Assembly (NCBI GenBank): GCA_963932465.1
Contig: OZ010788.1
Span: forward strand, 199,456,559 to 199,520,558
From: Maratus speciosus
Lineage: Eukaryota > Arthropoda > Arachnida > Araneae > Salticidae
Direction of reading: 5' to 3'
Length of the DNA stretch: 64,000 bases
A model generated the notes under the pieces. That model was given only the letters and a program-made list of their open reading frames with translations. It was not told where the DNA came from and did no database searches. This document shows positions 32,195 to 44,658 of the stretch, in pieces (within the stretch, counting starts at the first letter, position 1; each line of letters opens with the position of its first letter). The translations under genes and the position numbers were made by a program.

Positions 32195-35100
32195 GGCAGT
32201 TTAACCAAATTTTTGGCACGTGGCAGCCTCAAAAAAGTCATTAACAGGGAACTGCAATTCCAAATGTATCCCATTTATGAGAAAATGTAAAACGCTGTTC
32301 AATACTCTAAGTATTGTAAATGCTTACAATAGGAGCACGTATGCTCCAAAATAAGACCGCGAATGTGTTGAATGAGGTGTGGGGAGGGAGGCTTATAGTG
32401 AGAACGTTTTGACACATTTACACATTCATTTTTTGACGGAAAGATATAAAATTGGAAAACCTGACCATGGAAGCGATTTGGAATCGAAATTTATTTTCCA
32501 TTTTTTGATCAATCGATTACCTATTAAGTTAGAAGCGATTTTGATCACGTGACACGGCATTTTGCCCCCCTTACTGACTCGATTTTCTTCTTTCGTTCGG
32601 AAGTTTGGTACAAAATGACAATTTTGACAGTATTTTTGAAAGATCTATTGCGTTTACAAGAAAACGGAAAAAACAGTTCGATGACATAGTTTCTGAATAA
32701 CAACCCTTTCTAGTTTCATGCGTTTCCGAGCAAAAATGAATTAAAACTTATGTCAGAAAGTTGACCTTATGGATTTGAGAACAGCCTTAAATAATTTTAA
32801 ATTTGCTGTTTACGTCGACTTCATTTACTATTTATTGAGATACATTTTACAACATAATTTTCAAAATTCCGTTTTAAAAAATGCGGTGTAATCATGGAAT
32901 TATACTTGTTAAGATAGAAACCTGCCTAAAACGACAGTTCCCGGTCTCATGCGATACCATCTTAGCAGGTTTCATTCTATGATAGATGCGTTACCTGTTA
33001 TGGTAAAAACCCGTTTAAAACGAAATTTTCCCCTTTTTTTTGCGATTCCCCCTTAGAAACATTTTCTATATCTCAGCCATCTCAAAAATGATAAGTCTAT
33101 ATACGTCTGTCTTGAAGGGCGGTGGTACATTTTTGTGCCTATTCCCAAAGGCCAAAATAGCAGCAGCATTTTTAAATAAAATTTTTCATTTATAGTGTAC
33201 GGGAAGGAAAGCTTTTACTTATTTTCAAATAAATTTCTTCGTAAATTCTTGTTGTCATTCAATCATTTCAACATTTTAGGAACAGCCGTACTTTGCCCTG
33301 AAAGGGTTAAAGAGTAGAGTCTTTTATACGGTTAAAAAATATATTTTGTGTTCTTTTACATACTTAAGAAAATAATTAATTTATTTAATTCTTAAATTTT
33401 CCTGTGCTTCTTCTTCCATCCATTCCTCCCCTTTGCTGTTATTTACTAGTTACGAACCTAATAAAATTCTATGTATAGACGTAATTTTCTCGAAAACAAC
33501 TGAAAATAAATATCATGAAACTACACACTTCTGACGTCTGTCTCTACAAAATTTCGCTTCGTATCGTAAAGTCGTATAATAAATGCATGAGAGATATAGG
33601 AACTCAATATTTTCGAAAACTCTAATTACATGAGTTTTTAATATTGTTTTAAATTTTCAAAAGAATAAACTCAAGTTCAAATGAACTAACATTTCGTATT
33701 ATGAAAGTTCGCATTAAGGAAGGCCTAATGATGTATAATGTCAAATGTATACATAAAGAATGAATATCTTAAAGTTTAGTTAAAATGCATTTATTTACAT
33801 TGGTATCATTATGAGACTATTAATAATGCGTTGAACTTAACTGTTTTATACCCAGTTACAATATATATATATATATATATTTTTTTTTTGTTTTATCTCT
33901 GAGTATTCCATACACTTTAATAAAAGTTGAATGTAAACATAGACTAGAGTTGCAAGCTCTTCAGAATTTCATGAATAGGCCTCAGCAAATGCGAATTTGA
34001 ACATACAGTGATGTATATTCTTTGAACATTTTAAAAATTTATTTTATAAAATCTCACTGACATATTATTAAATGGTTTTAGAAAGAAAAAATGATCTATT
34101 CAAGGAAAAATGCTATTTTTGAAGGAAAATTTGGAAAAATCAACTTTTTTAAACCACAATAAACGAGCTAAAGTAAATATTTTTGTTGTGAAAGTCTCGT
34201 ACGAAACAATTTTTAACCATATCGACGGAAAAATCCGGATTTGTTGTAGAAATTCAGTCGGGCCGGGTTCGGGCCGAGATTTTAACGTTTTTCCTGCCGG
34301 ACAGGATTCGGGCCGAAGTTTTAGATATAAGCTACATTTTTTTTTTTTTTTTTCTTTTTACAACGTTGAAACGCTCAAACGTATTTGTGCGTTTGAACAT
34401 TGTAAAAAGAGGAAAATAAAAGCTTATATATTTAAAACTCGCTTTTTTATCGGTCCGTGCCATTAATATTTTTTTGTATTTGTCGGGTTCGGCTCTGGCC
34501 GAGTCTTTAACTTTTATACTGGGCCGGGCTTTAAAAAAACCTTTTAAACCTGACTAGGCTTATAAAAGTTAAAAGTTCGTCCCGACTTTTAACTTTTATA
34601 CTGGACCGGGCTGAACTTTTTTCAATGAGTCGAGACCGGCCCGGGCGCAGAATTTCCGACCTCTTCAGACCTCTATCCTGACTCCTGTTTTCGCTGCACA
34701 CATTATAACACTGGATTGGCGCGCCCCTGTAAAATAACACAATTTAACGTTTAGATTGGTACATTTTTAACATGCATTGTAAGATGTGTTATTATTTTTT
34801 TCATTTATTTATTTCAATTTTTAAAAGGAATTGAGCTTATATTGTTATATCCAGTTGTCTTGTTTACACAATTTTAGCAAAGTCCTTTATATTAAATATA
34901 TTTATTCACAGCTAAATAAGGTTGTAAGGTGAAAAGTTTTGTGAACAGTCCTTTAAGGCTGTCCTGAGAAATGTATTTTTCTCCGCTCCAGAACACGAAA
35001 CTTTCTGACACTTTATTAAATAAAAGAAACAAACCTTTGTCTCACCCGACAAGTTTAATTCAAAACGTCTAAATAGAAAACTGTTAGAAAAACCCTAAAT

Positions 35101-35434
35101 TTGTAAAAGATAAAAAAAAACAAAAAAACATTATAACCATGAATCGCTATATTTCAACCCCACTTCACTCTCTATTGTTCCCCTGCCTATCCCTTCCTCT
35201 TCACTCCCCTCAGATCCTTATCGTAAACTGATCTCAGATACCAATTAGTTGTGTTGTAAAATGCTCCACGCTCTACTACAGATAAACCGATAACCGGTCT
35301 CAAGGAGCAGGAAAGAGTTCTACTCTATAGCATCAAAATGGGTGCCTCTCAAAGTTTGTTATCAGTATCTTAAAGATTTTCCCTAAGATTCCCCATAATT
35401 TCTTCCCTTTCAGTTGCGAAAAGGCTATCTCACC
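32195..35434. repeat. Copy A duplicon, right block; no gene seen
   Basis: Aligns with 48250-50027 and 50979-52420. Contains paired motifs AAGATAGAAACCTGCC (about 32912) and its inverted form near 32968, and an AT microsatellite at 33860. Copy A has about 50 bp after GGCAGTTTAACCAAA that copy B lacks. Confidence 0.7.
34255..34732. repeat. GC-rich repeat island ending in a hAT-like terminus
   Basis: Repeated GGGCCGGG/CCCGGC-type motifs in both orientations alternate with TTTTAACTTTTATACTGG. The right end GGCGCGCCCCTG (34722-34733), read inversely as CAGGGGCGCGCC, resembles a hAT terminus. I could not place a convincing left end. The 118-residue frame over it is Phe-rich low complexity. Also present in copy B at about 51220-51720. 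Confidence 0.4.
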
Positions 35435-35928
35435 GCCTTGCGCAGCGTACTCCGATCTAGGGGAAAATCCCTAGATATAGGGAAACTCAAGCCTATTTAG
35501 GGATTTCGTTCTTATTTCTAGGGAATTTTTAGAAAACTAGCAATATTTTCTTGAAATCCAATGGAAAAAAAAAGGGATTTTTGTTTGGTTTGGGTGTCCT
35601 AACGCAACAAAATCCCTTCTTCCAGTCTCCGGCTACTCATGATTTGAAAAGCCAAACCCCAAAATACTCCATCTTTGCTGAAATTTATCCTCGAATTTAT
35701 CTCTAAAACCATCGAACAAGGAAACCACTTATCCCATATCTACGTCCCCGCGGTTGCGCTGTTGGGGGTAACAGGCGGTCGGTTGATTGTTGAACTGGAA
35801 CTTCTGCAGATGTCAAAAGTGTAATTAATCATTTCGAACCTCTTTCAAGAAATGAAATGCGTGTTTTACAGGGCATTTCATTTTACAGTTTTAAAGATGC
35901 TGCCAATTCAGGATTGTGATCGCTGTCG
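35435..35928. other. No gene seen
   Basis: Unique-looking sequence right of the duplicon boundary; no recognisable frame or repeat. Confidence 0.45.
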
Positions 35929-36226
35929 CTTCAGTAATTAAATTAATTGTATCCGGGGCTCTTTGTTGACTTATAGTAAGAAAAATATTGCATATAAAAT
36001 ATGAAAACTGGAAATTTTATAGTGAAATGTACAATAAGTTCGCTGAAGCAAACAGATTTTAATGCGAAGAAATGCTCTTCAGTAATTAAATTAATTGTAT
36101 CCGGGGCTCTTTGTTGACTTATAATAAGAAAAATATTGCATATAAAATATGAAAACTGGAAATTTTATAGTGAAATGTACAATAAGTTCGCTGAAGCAAA
36201 CAGATTTTAATGCGAAGAAATGCTCT
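35929..36226 (+). repeat. 148-bp tandem duplication, two near-identical units
   Basis: TCAGTAATTAAATTAATTGT starts at 35931 and again at 36079; the units differ at about one base (TATAGTAAG against TATAATAAG). Being so similar, the duplication is recent. Confidence 0.9.
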
Positions 36227-36560
36227 TTAATGTTGAAAAAAGTAATATAGTTCGATTAAAAAGTTTTATAGTATTAAAAACTAGCATTTTAACCTTTTTC
36301 AGGCGCATTTTTTAAGTTTATATTTTCAATTTTATTTTAAAATTGCACTCTCTTAATTCATTTTACTTCATAATTAAAAAAAGTAATTTAGTTACCAATT
36401 TTTCCGTAAATTTAAAAAGCACTAATAATAATATTTCCTTTCCATAAACAAAGATATTTACACACGAGTATTGAAACAGAAAGACTACTTTAGAATAATT
36501 ATATTTTAATGTGAGAATAACATTATATGCAAAAAAAATTACGTCATTAAAAAATTATAA
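35940..36560 (+). repeat. Diverged interspersed repeat shared with 58690-59230
   Basis: ATATGAAAACTGG...TTTTATAGTGAAATGT, then GAAGAAATGCTCTTTAATG, AAAAAGTTTTATAG and ATTACGTCAT occur in the same order at 58745-59230 with many substitutions. The copy there ends in a Helitron-type terminus. Here I see no such terminus. Confidence 0.55.
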
Positions 36561-37205
36561 CATTGAACTGCCATCGGAAGCACACCTTTGTACATATTTT
36601 TTTTTTTTTTTTTAATTCTAGCATATTTGGATATGATTTAAAAAACTATTAAAATTTTGAATCACATACACAAATCAAGTTGAGTTCAATAAAACAATGT
36701 AATTAGGATTGTCTGTTTTTATTTTCAAACTTTAAAAAATGTATCTTCAATACATGAAAGGTTTCTAATTCAGATTGAAGCTAAAAGTAAATTTACAAAT
36801 GTGTTTCAAACCACACTGGTGCAGCGAAGGATGGGGGGAAGAGTTTGGGATTAAAACCCCTCCCAGAGCTGCGATTTTGTATGTTTATACAAAGCTCAAA
36901 GGTTCATAAAATCTTACACATTTTTTACACACATAGATTAAATAAAAATATCACAAATTTACGCATTTATTTTCATTATATCAAGTAATTGTCGGGGATT
37001 TATCTGCATTCTTTCGAAATTGAGTACATTAGTATAGTTAAACATTAGTCAAAATGTCAGTTTTTGGAAATTTATATCTCATGAGGAAACTATGCATTTT
37101 TATAGGCATTTACGTATACTTCCCAGCATGTCAGTCAAAATAAAAAAAGACAAGCTGTTATCTCTTTCCCTTCTCAATTATAACAATATTAATGTTGAAA
37201 AAATT
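36561..37205. other. No gene seen
   Basis: AT-rich with a T-run at 36598-36613. Confidence 0.4.
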
Positions 37206-37212
37206 TGTAGCA

Positions 37213-38165
37213 GGGTCGAAACTAGAGGGGGCAGAGGTAGCATGTGCCCCGGGCGCCAGAACGAAAAACATACGGGGAGCCAAATGAAGATTGGTTTTTG
37301 AGTTCTTAAGAACCAACACTAGCCTAATATTGAATGTACTGAAGCGTCCTTTTCAAATTTCTCGCATGCATTTTAATATTTTTATTTATTTTTCTTCTTA
37401 TGATAGATGAGGTTGATTTTTAAAGTTGTTAGTTTGTATACGTTATACGTTTTCGATTTTCGTTGCATTTTTTTTTTTTTTTTTTTTAATGAGGCTACTT
37501 TTAATTTCGAAACCGGTTCCAAAGTGAAAGTAACTTTATATATATATATATATATAAAAAAAGTTGCAACAAAATTTGGAAAAGTAAAGATTACCCGATT
37601 AGAGATATACCTCAGCTATCCCAAACAGAAAAAATCATTTGAAAATATTAAAATGCAAGCGAGAAATAGAAATTTGGAAAGGACGCTCACATAGGTTTAA
37701 CTAGCTAGCGAGTTTCTTCACCTTACTAGTGTAGTCTTTTAAGACAATGTGGCTATCTATCAATGTGTCACTGTCACTTTAACCGCCTCATTTGTAATTT
37801 TACAACTACCGTAAAATCTGTGAAATCTATATAACAGAATCCTGTCTTAGATGGAAAAATTACGCGTTCCCAACAGAAAGAATACCATCAATTATACCTG
37901 CTAAGACAGAAACCTGTATAAAGCGGATTTTTTTTCCGGTTCCTTTGGATTTCGTTTTCAGTGTTTTAATGAATCACTATTTGACAAAGTTGATTGCGTA
38001 ATTCGGTATTACGTATTTTTTTATTACATACTTTAAAATTTAAAAAAAGTCGGTTATAAGAAACTTAGTGAAATTCTCTTTGTAAAATTACTTTGCGGAG
38101 GCCGTGGGGGGGGGGGGACGAATTCTAAGTTTGCCCCCGGGAGAAAAAAGGCTAGTTTCGGCACT
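37213..38165. mobile_element. Possible MITE with GAAACTAG-type ends
   Basis: CAGGGTCGAAACTAGAGGGG at the left and GGCTAGTTTCGGCACTTG at the right are imperfect inverted partners, and each is followed inwards by a CCCCGGG-type block. A similar single end is at 28315. No target duplication is clear. The interior has a TA microsatellite (37530-37556), CTGCTAAGACAGAAACCTGT near 37900, and no convincing gene. Confidence 0.35.
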
Positions 38166-39419
38166 TGTCGGACATTTACTTTTATTCCAACTGCTCTATG
38201 AGATTGAAATTGCAGAAATGACATTCAAAGAAATTTATGTGAAATATTTTCCTTACAATTTTACGCATGCAAATTTTAAATATTGGTGGTAAATTTACAA
38301 AGATTTAATTACAAAAAAATTACAAGCCGTTCTTTGAGTTGAAACATACTTTTAGATTTTTGTTTATTATTATTATTCAACATTTTCTCAAATTTATACA
38401 CGCTAATTATTTCTGTTGCCGACATCCGTTTTTCTAAGCATTTACATAACGCAGGACGATGAATAAGGTATCATTCGAAAGGACTTTAAACGGCTTCTGG
38501 CATAGTTCAGTTACATTTCATTAAAACATGTTTTTAATTAAAATTGCAATTAATTAAAAATTAAATCAGCATTGCTTTCACAAATAAAATCAGAGGTTTT
38601 TCTCAAATCAATGTTGCCACAAAAATAAAATACCGCATTATTTCATACTCAGCAATCATTCTAAAAGAAAATAATAAATAGTACAATAAAGAAAAAGTGT
38701 GACGTCTCCGTACGGGTAGATTTATTTTATATTTATTATTAAAAAGCAAATTTGAAAGTGAAATGTTTAGAAGAATAGATACCATCGATCGACCGAAGCA
38801 GTGGTATTTCACGTGTTAGCTTTAAAACTGTGCTTTGTTGTATCAGATTAAATTGTACTTTATATTTATTAAATTTATTTCTCTTTGTCCCGGGTTTTTC
38901 ACGAAGCGATGACATCATGTTTTAATGCAGTTAAAATACGATTGTTAATTTTTTTTATCTCGCGTACCTTTTGCCATCTTCGATTATATTTTACTGTATA
39001 ACTTTGATTGAATAAATGAGATGATATTCCGGTTTGTCTAATGTTTCTTGCGTATATTTTTATCATTAATTCTCTTTTAAAAGTTTAAACCTGCACCTAA
39101 AAAATATTAGATATTGCTAAAAAAATATTAGAATAACATGTGAATTGGGTTCACTGACATATATTTTACTTCTGATGTCAACTTCCCTTTTTCTACGCAC
39201 ATACAAAACACACAACGATGAATGACGTATCATACGACAAGTTTCTTAACACTTTTTTGACATAATACACTCAAATTTCGTTAAAATACGTTACTTGTTT
39301 TTTTTTTTTTTTTTTTAAAGCTCTTAATTAAAAATTAATGAAAAAAGAATCAGGAAATTTTTTTTCAAAAATTGCACTGCGAAATGTGAAAGTCTCGCAC
39401 AGGTTTAGTGCTATATTTT
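38166..39419. other. No gene seen
   Basis: AT-rich, with a T-run near 39298. Short frames here have no recognisable motif. Confidence 0.45.
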
Positions 39420-39845
39420 AAATGTGCAAACTGTAATTTCGTTACGTCTGCTTATAACTTGAGTTCCGCTGAATGTATTTTGATGGGATTTGCACGGTTA
39501 CATAATTTGTCAAGGAAGGTTTTAGTCTTTCTACGTTGCTTAGTTATAAAATTATAGGGGGAAATTCTTTAATCAGATGAAACCGATTATTAAAGATTCG
39601 CCTATATGGAAAGTGGGCAATTTTGATGAGACTTGCATTGTTAGTTAAATATTTTTTCAGAGAAGGCTTTAGTATATTGCATAATATTCAACGCTTCTTA
39701 GTTATGATTTATGAAGGTAAGTTCTATAATCCGGTGAACCCGATTATGAAAGATTAGTCTTTTCAAAAGGTTCTAATGAACAGATTTTGTTCGGACTTGC
39801 ACCGGTAAAAAGACTTTTTTTTTTTTTTTTTTTTTTTTTTCAGGG
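39420..39845 (+). repeat. ~143-bp diverged repeats upstream of the Helitron fragment
   Basis: TGATGGGATTTGCACGGTTA (39481) is related to TGATGAGACTTGCATTGTTA (39624), 143 bp later; a third, weaker relative (GTTCGGACTTGCACCGGTAA) is near 39788. Each is followed by a GGCTTTAGT or GGTTTTAGT block. The array is followed by a T-run ending CAG. Confidence 0.55.
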
Positions 39846-40115
39846 ATGCGTTTTAGCACATTTCATATCGTTCTATCTTTTTTTACCAATCCTGCTGTAT
39901 ATGATCAACTAAAAGAGTCGGTTCTTAACTGCCCAAACTTTCTCAGATATACATTATACATTAGAAAATATAATAGCGCAATGGAGTTCGTATCGGTTTC
40001 AGCAAAGTGGAAGGACATTCCAGATAAAGGCACATGTTGCGTTAAAGCACAAGATGAAATTCACCGATATATTTCGGTGTATTCAAGGTTCGTTTCGGGA
40101 AATCGATCAACGTAG
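39846..40115 (+). pseudogene. Fragment of a Helitron Rep/helicase protein (N-terminal domain)
   Basis: An 89-residue frame with NCPNFLRYTLYIRKYNSAME, then VSVSAKWKDIPDKGTCCVK and a final EIHRYIS. This matches the pattern of the Helitron-like N-terminal domain: FxxxIRxYNsA-aFaS-(10-15)-G-y-vr-hgqiyHri. The rest of the protein (rolling-circle HUH motif and helicase) is absent; within 40 bp of the stop the sequence reaches a Helitron-type 3-prime terminus, so it belongs to an internally deleted, non-autonomous element. Identification is by motif memory. Confidence 0.6.
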
Positions 40116-40132
40116 CGGGCGAAGCCTGCTAG
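40114..40132 (+). other. Helitron-like 3-prime terminus: hairpin then CTAG
   Basis: AGCGGGCGAAGCCTGCT can fold (AGCGGGC against GCCTGCT with one mismatch pair) and runs into CTAG followed by T. Helitrons end in a short hairpin close to CTRR and insert before T. The preceding CGTAGCGGGCGAAGCC resembles widespread animal Helitron ends. Confidence 0.6.
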
Positions 40133-43100
40133 TTATAAATGTAATAAATCTTGTAGAAAAACAAAACAATTTTTTTATTATGATATATATCAGAGGTATC
40201 ACTAACAGAAATAAAAATATTCATAAATATAACGTAAAATTTTACAAAATAAAGTATGCATGTTTTTTCAATTATAATGTTGATTTTAAATATAGGCATA
40301 TACAGGTTGTTTAAAAAAAGTGACAAACTTAAAGAAGTGGCAGAGTACGCTACAATTAACAATTTTTGTATACAAAACCAAGTCGCAATCCATTTATTCA
40401 GTTATTCTTGTCCACGAATCTATGATAGATATAAGATAGTAGATATTTGATTAACAAATAATAATGTAGTACTAGTCGGATGTGACAATCCCAAAACTTT
40501 CTTCTATCTCAGATATTTTGATATTTCAAAATGTTGCTACAAATACCAATATTTCATTTTTATTAGTTCAATACTATATCAACTTTGACTTTCATCTTAA
40601 ATTTCTGCGTCAGTCAATTAATCGGAGGAAAACGTGTTAATTCCGATCATGATATTTATTAAAAGCAATAGTTTTTCGTTATTCTGTTGTATATCAGCTG
40701 TTTGCGAATAGTAGGTTTATCAGGATGGGAAGTTTCCGTCGATTCACGAGCCACCGGTGTCAACTACAAAAAAATCAAGAAAACTAGACAAAAATCGCTG
40801 TTATAATGCCTCCTTTTGGTGGAATATTTCCAAATTCAGGTGTATCTTCTTGCCATGGCCAAAAACGTACACAAAAAATTTTGGTTCAATTCTATGCATA
40901 ACTTCATACATTTTTTGATGGTACAATGGCGACATACGGACAGACAGACATTTTCTATAAACATGTTTTTTTTTGGGATCTCTGACCCATAAAACGAGTA
41001 AATTCGTCGAAAACCGGAAGTCGAAAAAAATTTCGATTTGAATACTTTCTTCTATTGAAGACAGGGGAAAGTAAAAATTATGTAAAAGAAAAGTTTAAAA
41101 AACTGACTAAAATTTCAACTACTTCAAACTATCTTTAAATGATATTAGGTTCATTATTTATATTAATGAAAAACAGTTTATATATATATAATATATTTAT
41201 GTGCAGACTTGCCAAGATTTTTTTTTTTCTTTTTAATGTGGGATGTCTGATTTTTCTTGAGTTAGCACACTCCTGATTTTGGCTGTATTGCTTCTGAATT
41301 TCTAATACTCTTTATAATATTCTGTTATTTTATTTACAAGTGGAATGAGAATGGTGGATAAAAAATTCAGGAAACTTTCTTTTCATGTAATCGATAAGGA
41401 GTAGTTACGTGATAAACTATTAAGGTCAAAAATAAGTAATAAGTATAGATTCTTTAAAACATTTAATACTTACTTTATGTATAGAGCCAAGAACAAAATT
41501 TTAGCTTTCATTTTAAAATGATATAAAATAACAACTACTAGAATCCAATCAAGACTAAAGAAATGTCTCGAACTGTAGGTCGAGATGGAAATTGCAAATT
41601 TACATTTGACATTTTTATCACCGATTTGTTGATTTTGAAAATAAATAAACAAATAAATATTTTTCAAGAAAATATATGTCATTTATTTATTGATCCAATT
41701 TAAACGATATAGATAAATCTATTTTTTTTTTTAAATAGAAAACCAATGATAGACTCTTTGCGAGTTGCCAAGGCATTTCAAAGGTATTTCGTACGTGCTT
41801 TTATTTATTCATCTCTGTTAATTTTGAAAAAATTATAAAAAATTTCCTGTATTATATCTTTATATGTATTATATCGTAAATTATATCTTTACGTCAGGAA
41901 ATTGTAAATTGGTATTATTACTTTTTAATGTATAAGCGCTGCGTACTATTTTCTCTGCTCAACGATGCAAAATTTTCTGATACATTTACGGACTCATTTT
42001 TATGCGTAAAATCATGTAATTAATAGACATGACAATTGAATTGATTTAGAATGTAATAGCACTTTTGTTTTTAGTAAATATATTATATCTTCAGTTACAA
42101 ATTATCGCTGTCTTATGACGACGTTTATCGAACTGTAGCGTCCAGAATTTCAGTTTGAAACGACATTTTCGAAAAGATTATTTACCACTCTCGCAAAATC
42201 GAAATTAATTTTCAATTTCATTGTTTTTGGACTTAAATACACTAATTCAAATTATGCGTTAAAGAATAAAAAGAAAAAGAGGAGGTATTATAAAGTGCTT
42301 AGACTGAATTTCAGAACAACCTTTAAAAGCATTTTATCCAATTACCGACCATGATTCATAAAGTCTTTTAAATAAGTAGATAAACTTTATGAACATCATT
42401 TTCTATTCTAAAATAAGTTATGGTTCATCCCAATAACGCATACCAATTTCATTATGTTAGATGTTGTATGATACTATTAAAATATACATAAAATCATTAT
42501 CACCTACAGACTATGCAATGTATCTGAATTAGATAGACACATCAAGAGAAGCTAAAACGCCATTTAAATGAACGTAAAAGAAGTTTTATATTGTACATGC
42601 ATAACAGTCCATCCTTTCGATAATTAAAAAAACAAATAACCTATTTTCGACAAAAAATTTCCGGTAATGATTGAAATCAAACAAGAATCTGTAATTAAAA
42701 TTAAAATCTTTTTTTATTCCTTAAATTTTCTGGTTGAAAATATGTTTATTTAATTTGGTAAGAAACAGGGACGTTGGCAACTATGCATATTGCATCTGTA
42801 TTTTCATTCTTCTACATACACCTTACATACATTCAAAGGTTCCCAAGTAGATGCATAAATATATTTAGAAAAATGACGACAAATTCCATTTAAAACTTTA
42901 AGGGTTAAATTCCTTTTTTTAAATTTATGCATTCAATCATCCTTGTGTGTACAGGCGTGGTAGCAATGTTGACAGCCTTTGTGCAAAAGTCGTTTAGCTC
43001 TTTATTGTACCTCCTTACTTCTCCAAAAAATTACTTTATACAAATCATTGGATATAAATGAAATCAGAATTGTATAAATAATAAATTTGTTGAACAACAA

Positions 43101-44658
43101 CAATTAACAGTGACATTATCAGCAATAATTTGGAATGATTCGACTCATATGGATCGTAAAAAAGAAAAAAAATTGCCACTTTCAAAATAAGTATTTGACA
43201 ACAAAAGTGTCAAATCACAAATAATTGTGAAAGTTCCTATCGACCTTTAGTTGCCCAACATATTTTCCTAATTCAATATATCCGTACCAATTTCTGGTTT
43301 ATGTGTTTCATTATAAAAGCTTAACAGATAATGTGATAAAGTGTACCAGGATGACATTTATTTATTATTGATAAGACAAAATTGTAGATATCATAAAATT
43401 CTATTTACAAAATCGATGCCAATAGTCTATTATAATAGTGGAAAAAAAATTAAAAAAATTTCAAAAATTGTATGGCTTATAATCAAAACATTTTGCATTT
43501 CTTGTGTCCCTGCAAATGGATTGTAAATGTGATGCATGCCATTTTCAGTAGTACTCTAAAAAAAGTAAAAAATGGAAAATAAAGATGTGCTTCAAACAAT
43601 TACCAAACGTAGATTGTAATGTATACGAATTCTCTTGTGTATTTCAGTTATTTTCAATAGAAACTACATTATACTAAATCTTTAAAAAATATACAAAATT
43701 CATTGCAGTCGAAGCATATCAATGAGAACGTGCGGGAAAGCTTGACAGATAGAGACATAACTGAAATTATATAATTGTTTTAGCAGATTTTAAAGTAAAA
43801 ACAAATTACAATGAAATTTTTTTATACAATTTACTGTCTTAGATAAAATTTATGATTGAATTTAAGATATTACAAGAAAATGAAGAAATATTAAGAAAAA
43901 TATAAATTAATTTGTCAACATATTTTGAAGTGAAATTTAATTTTTTCATACAACTTTAGAAAATAAATTTTAATTTGAATTCCATGGAATCGCGTAAAAT
44001 GTTATAGTTATCCAAAATCAGAATTATTGATAACTTGCATAGTAAAGAAAATCGTGAAAATATAACGCATATTTCAAACTAATAATATCGAGACAAAAGA
44101 AAACAATGTATTTGTCTTGATACAGTGGCGTATCCAGTGAGTGGATTGATGGGGCTGCAGCCACCTCCGAAATTTGTTATGTAATAATAGCATTAAAATC
44201 TTTAATTACAAAAGTTTAGCGAAATATAAGGAAACCGGCTAAGTTGAAATTCAAAAGGAAGCGGGAAAATATTCCGTTTTATACGTAATTTATGTTATTT
44301 TGCAGAGACCACGAAATTTACCATTTAAGTCAAGTTTCCGTTATACACAGAGTCTCTTTGCACCGCGTTTTATTGTGTAAAATATGATATGTGGTGACTA
44401 AAAAGGCATTATTAATTTTAATTATTTTAAAAACATTAATTTATCACTTGAAACTCTGTGATTTAAGGTAATGTATTGATTGAGATATCTTGTCAGTATA
44501 TCAACTGCAAAGCCCTGAACCTTTTAGGTAGCTTTCATTACAAAAAGCTACCTATTGCAGCCGTTCGGAGGAAAACGATTCCGAAAAATTTTGGTATATT
44601 TTCACCGATCATGACCCCTAGACCCCGAAACCACCCTCCGTTCAAAATTGATTATATA
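40133..44658. other. 4.5 kb without a recognisable gene
   Basis: AT-rich. Landmarks: a GGACAGACAGACATTTTCTA block near 40936; TA repeats near 41182; a solitary hAT-like end CAGTGGCGTATCCAG at about 44123 with no partner found. Several 60-86 residue frames (40054-40450, 41470-41682, 43341-43526, 44476-44664) lack known motifs and overlap each other on both strands, so I do not call them. Confidence 0.5.

Larger units (their letters stand above)
1858..35434. repeat. Segmental duplication, copy A (split by two insertions)
   Basis: Host sequence at 1858-2239, 18767-19720 and 32195-35434 aligns in order with the continuous stretch 46937-52420. The two interruptions are the hAT-bounded insertion (2240-18766) and the LTR retrotransposon (19721-32194). 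Similarity ends at CTCACC (35434 here, 52420 in copy B). In the ~940-bp block 18777-19715 I counted about 15 substitutions or small indels by eye, roughly 1.6 percent. The duplicated unit extends leftwards through the Tigger and beyond base 1, so its true left boundary is unknown. No host gene is recognisable in it. Confidence 0.9.

Noticed and set aside
34110..34466. 118-residue plus frame, also open in copy B (51076-51411)
   Set aside because: Low-complexity Phe run from poly-T and a GC-rich repeat; conserved only because the copies are recent duplicates.
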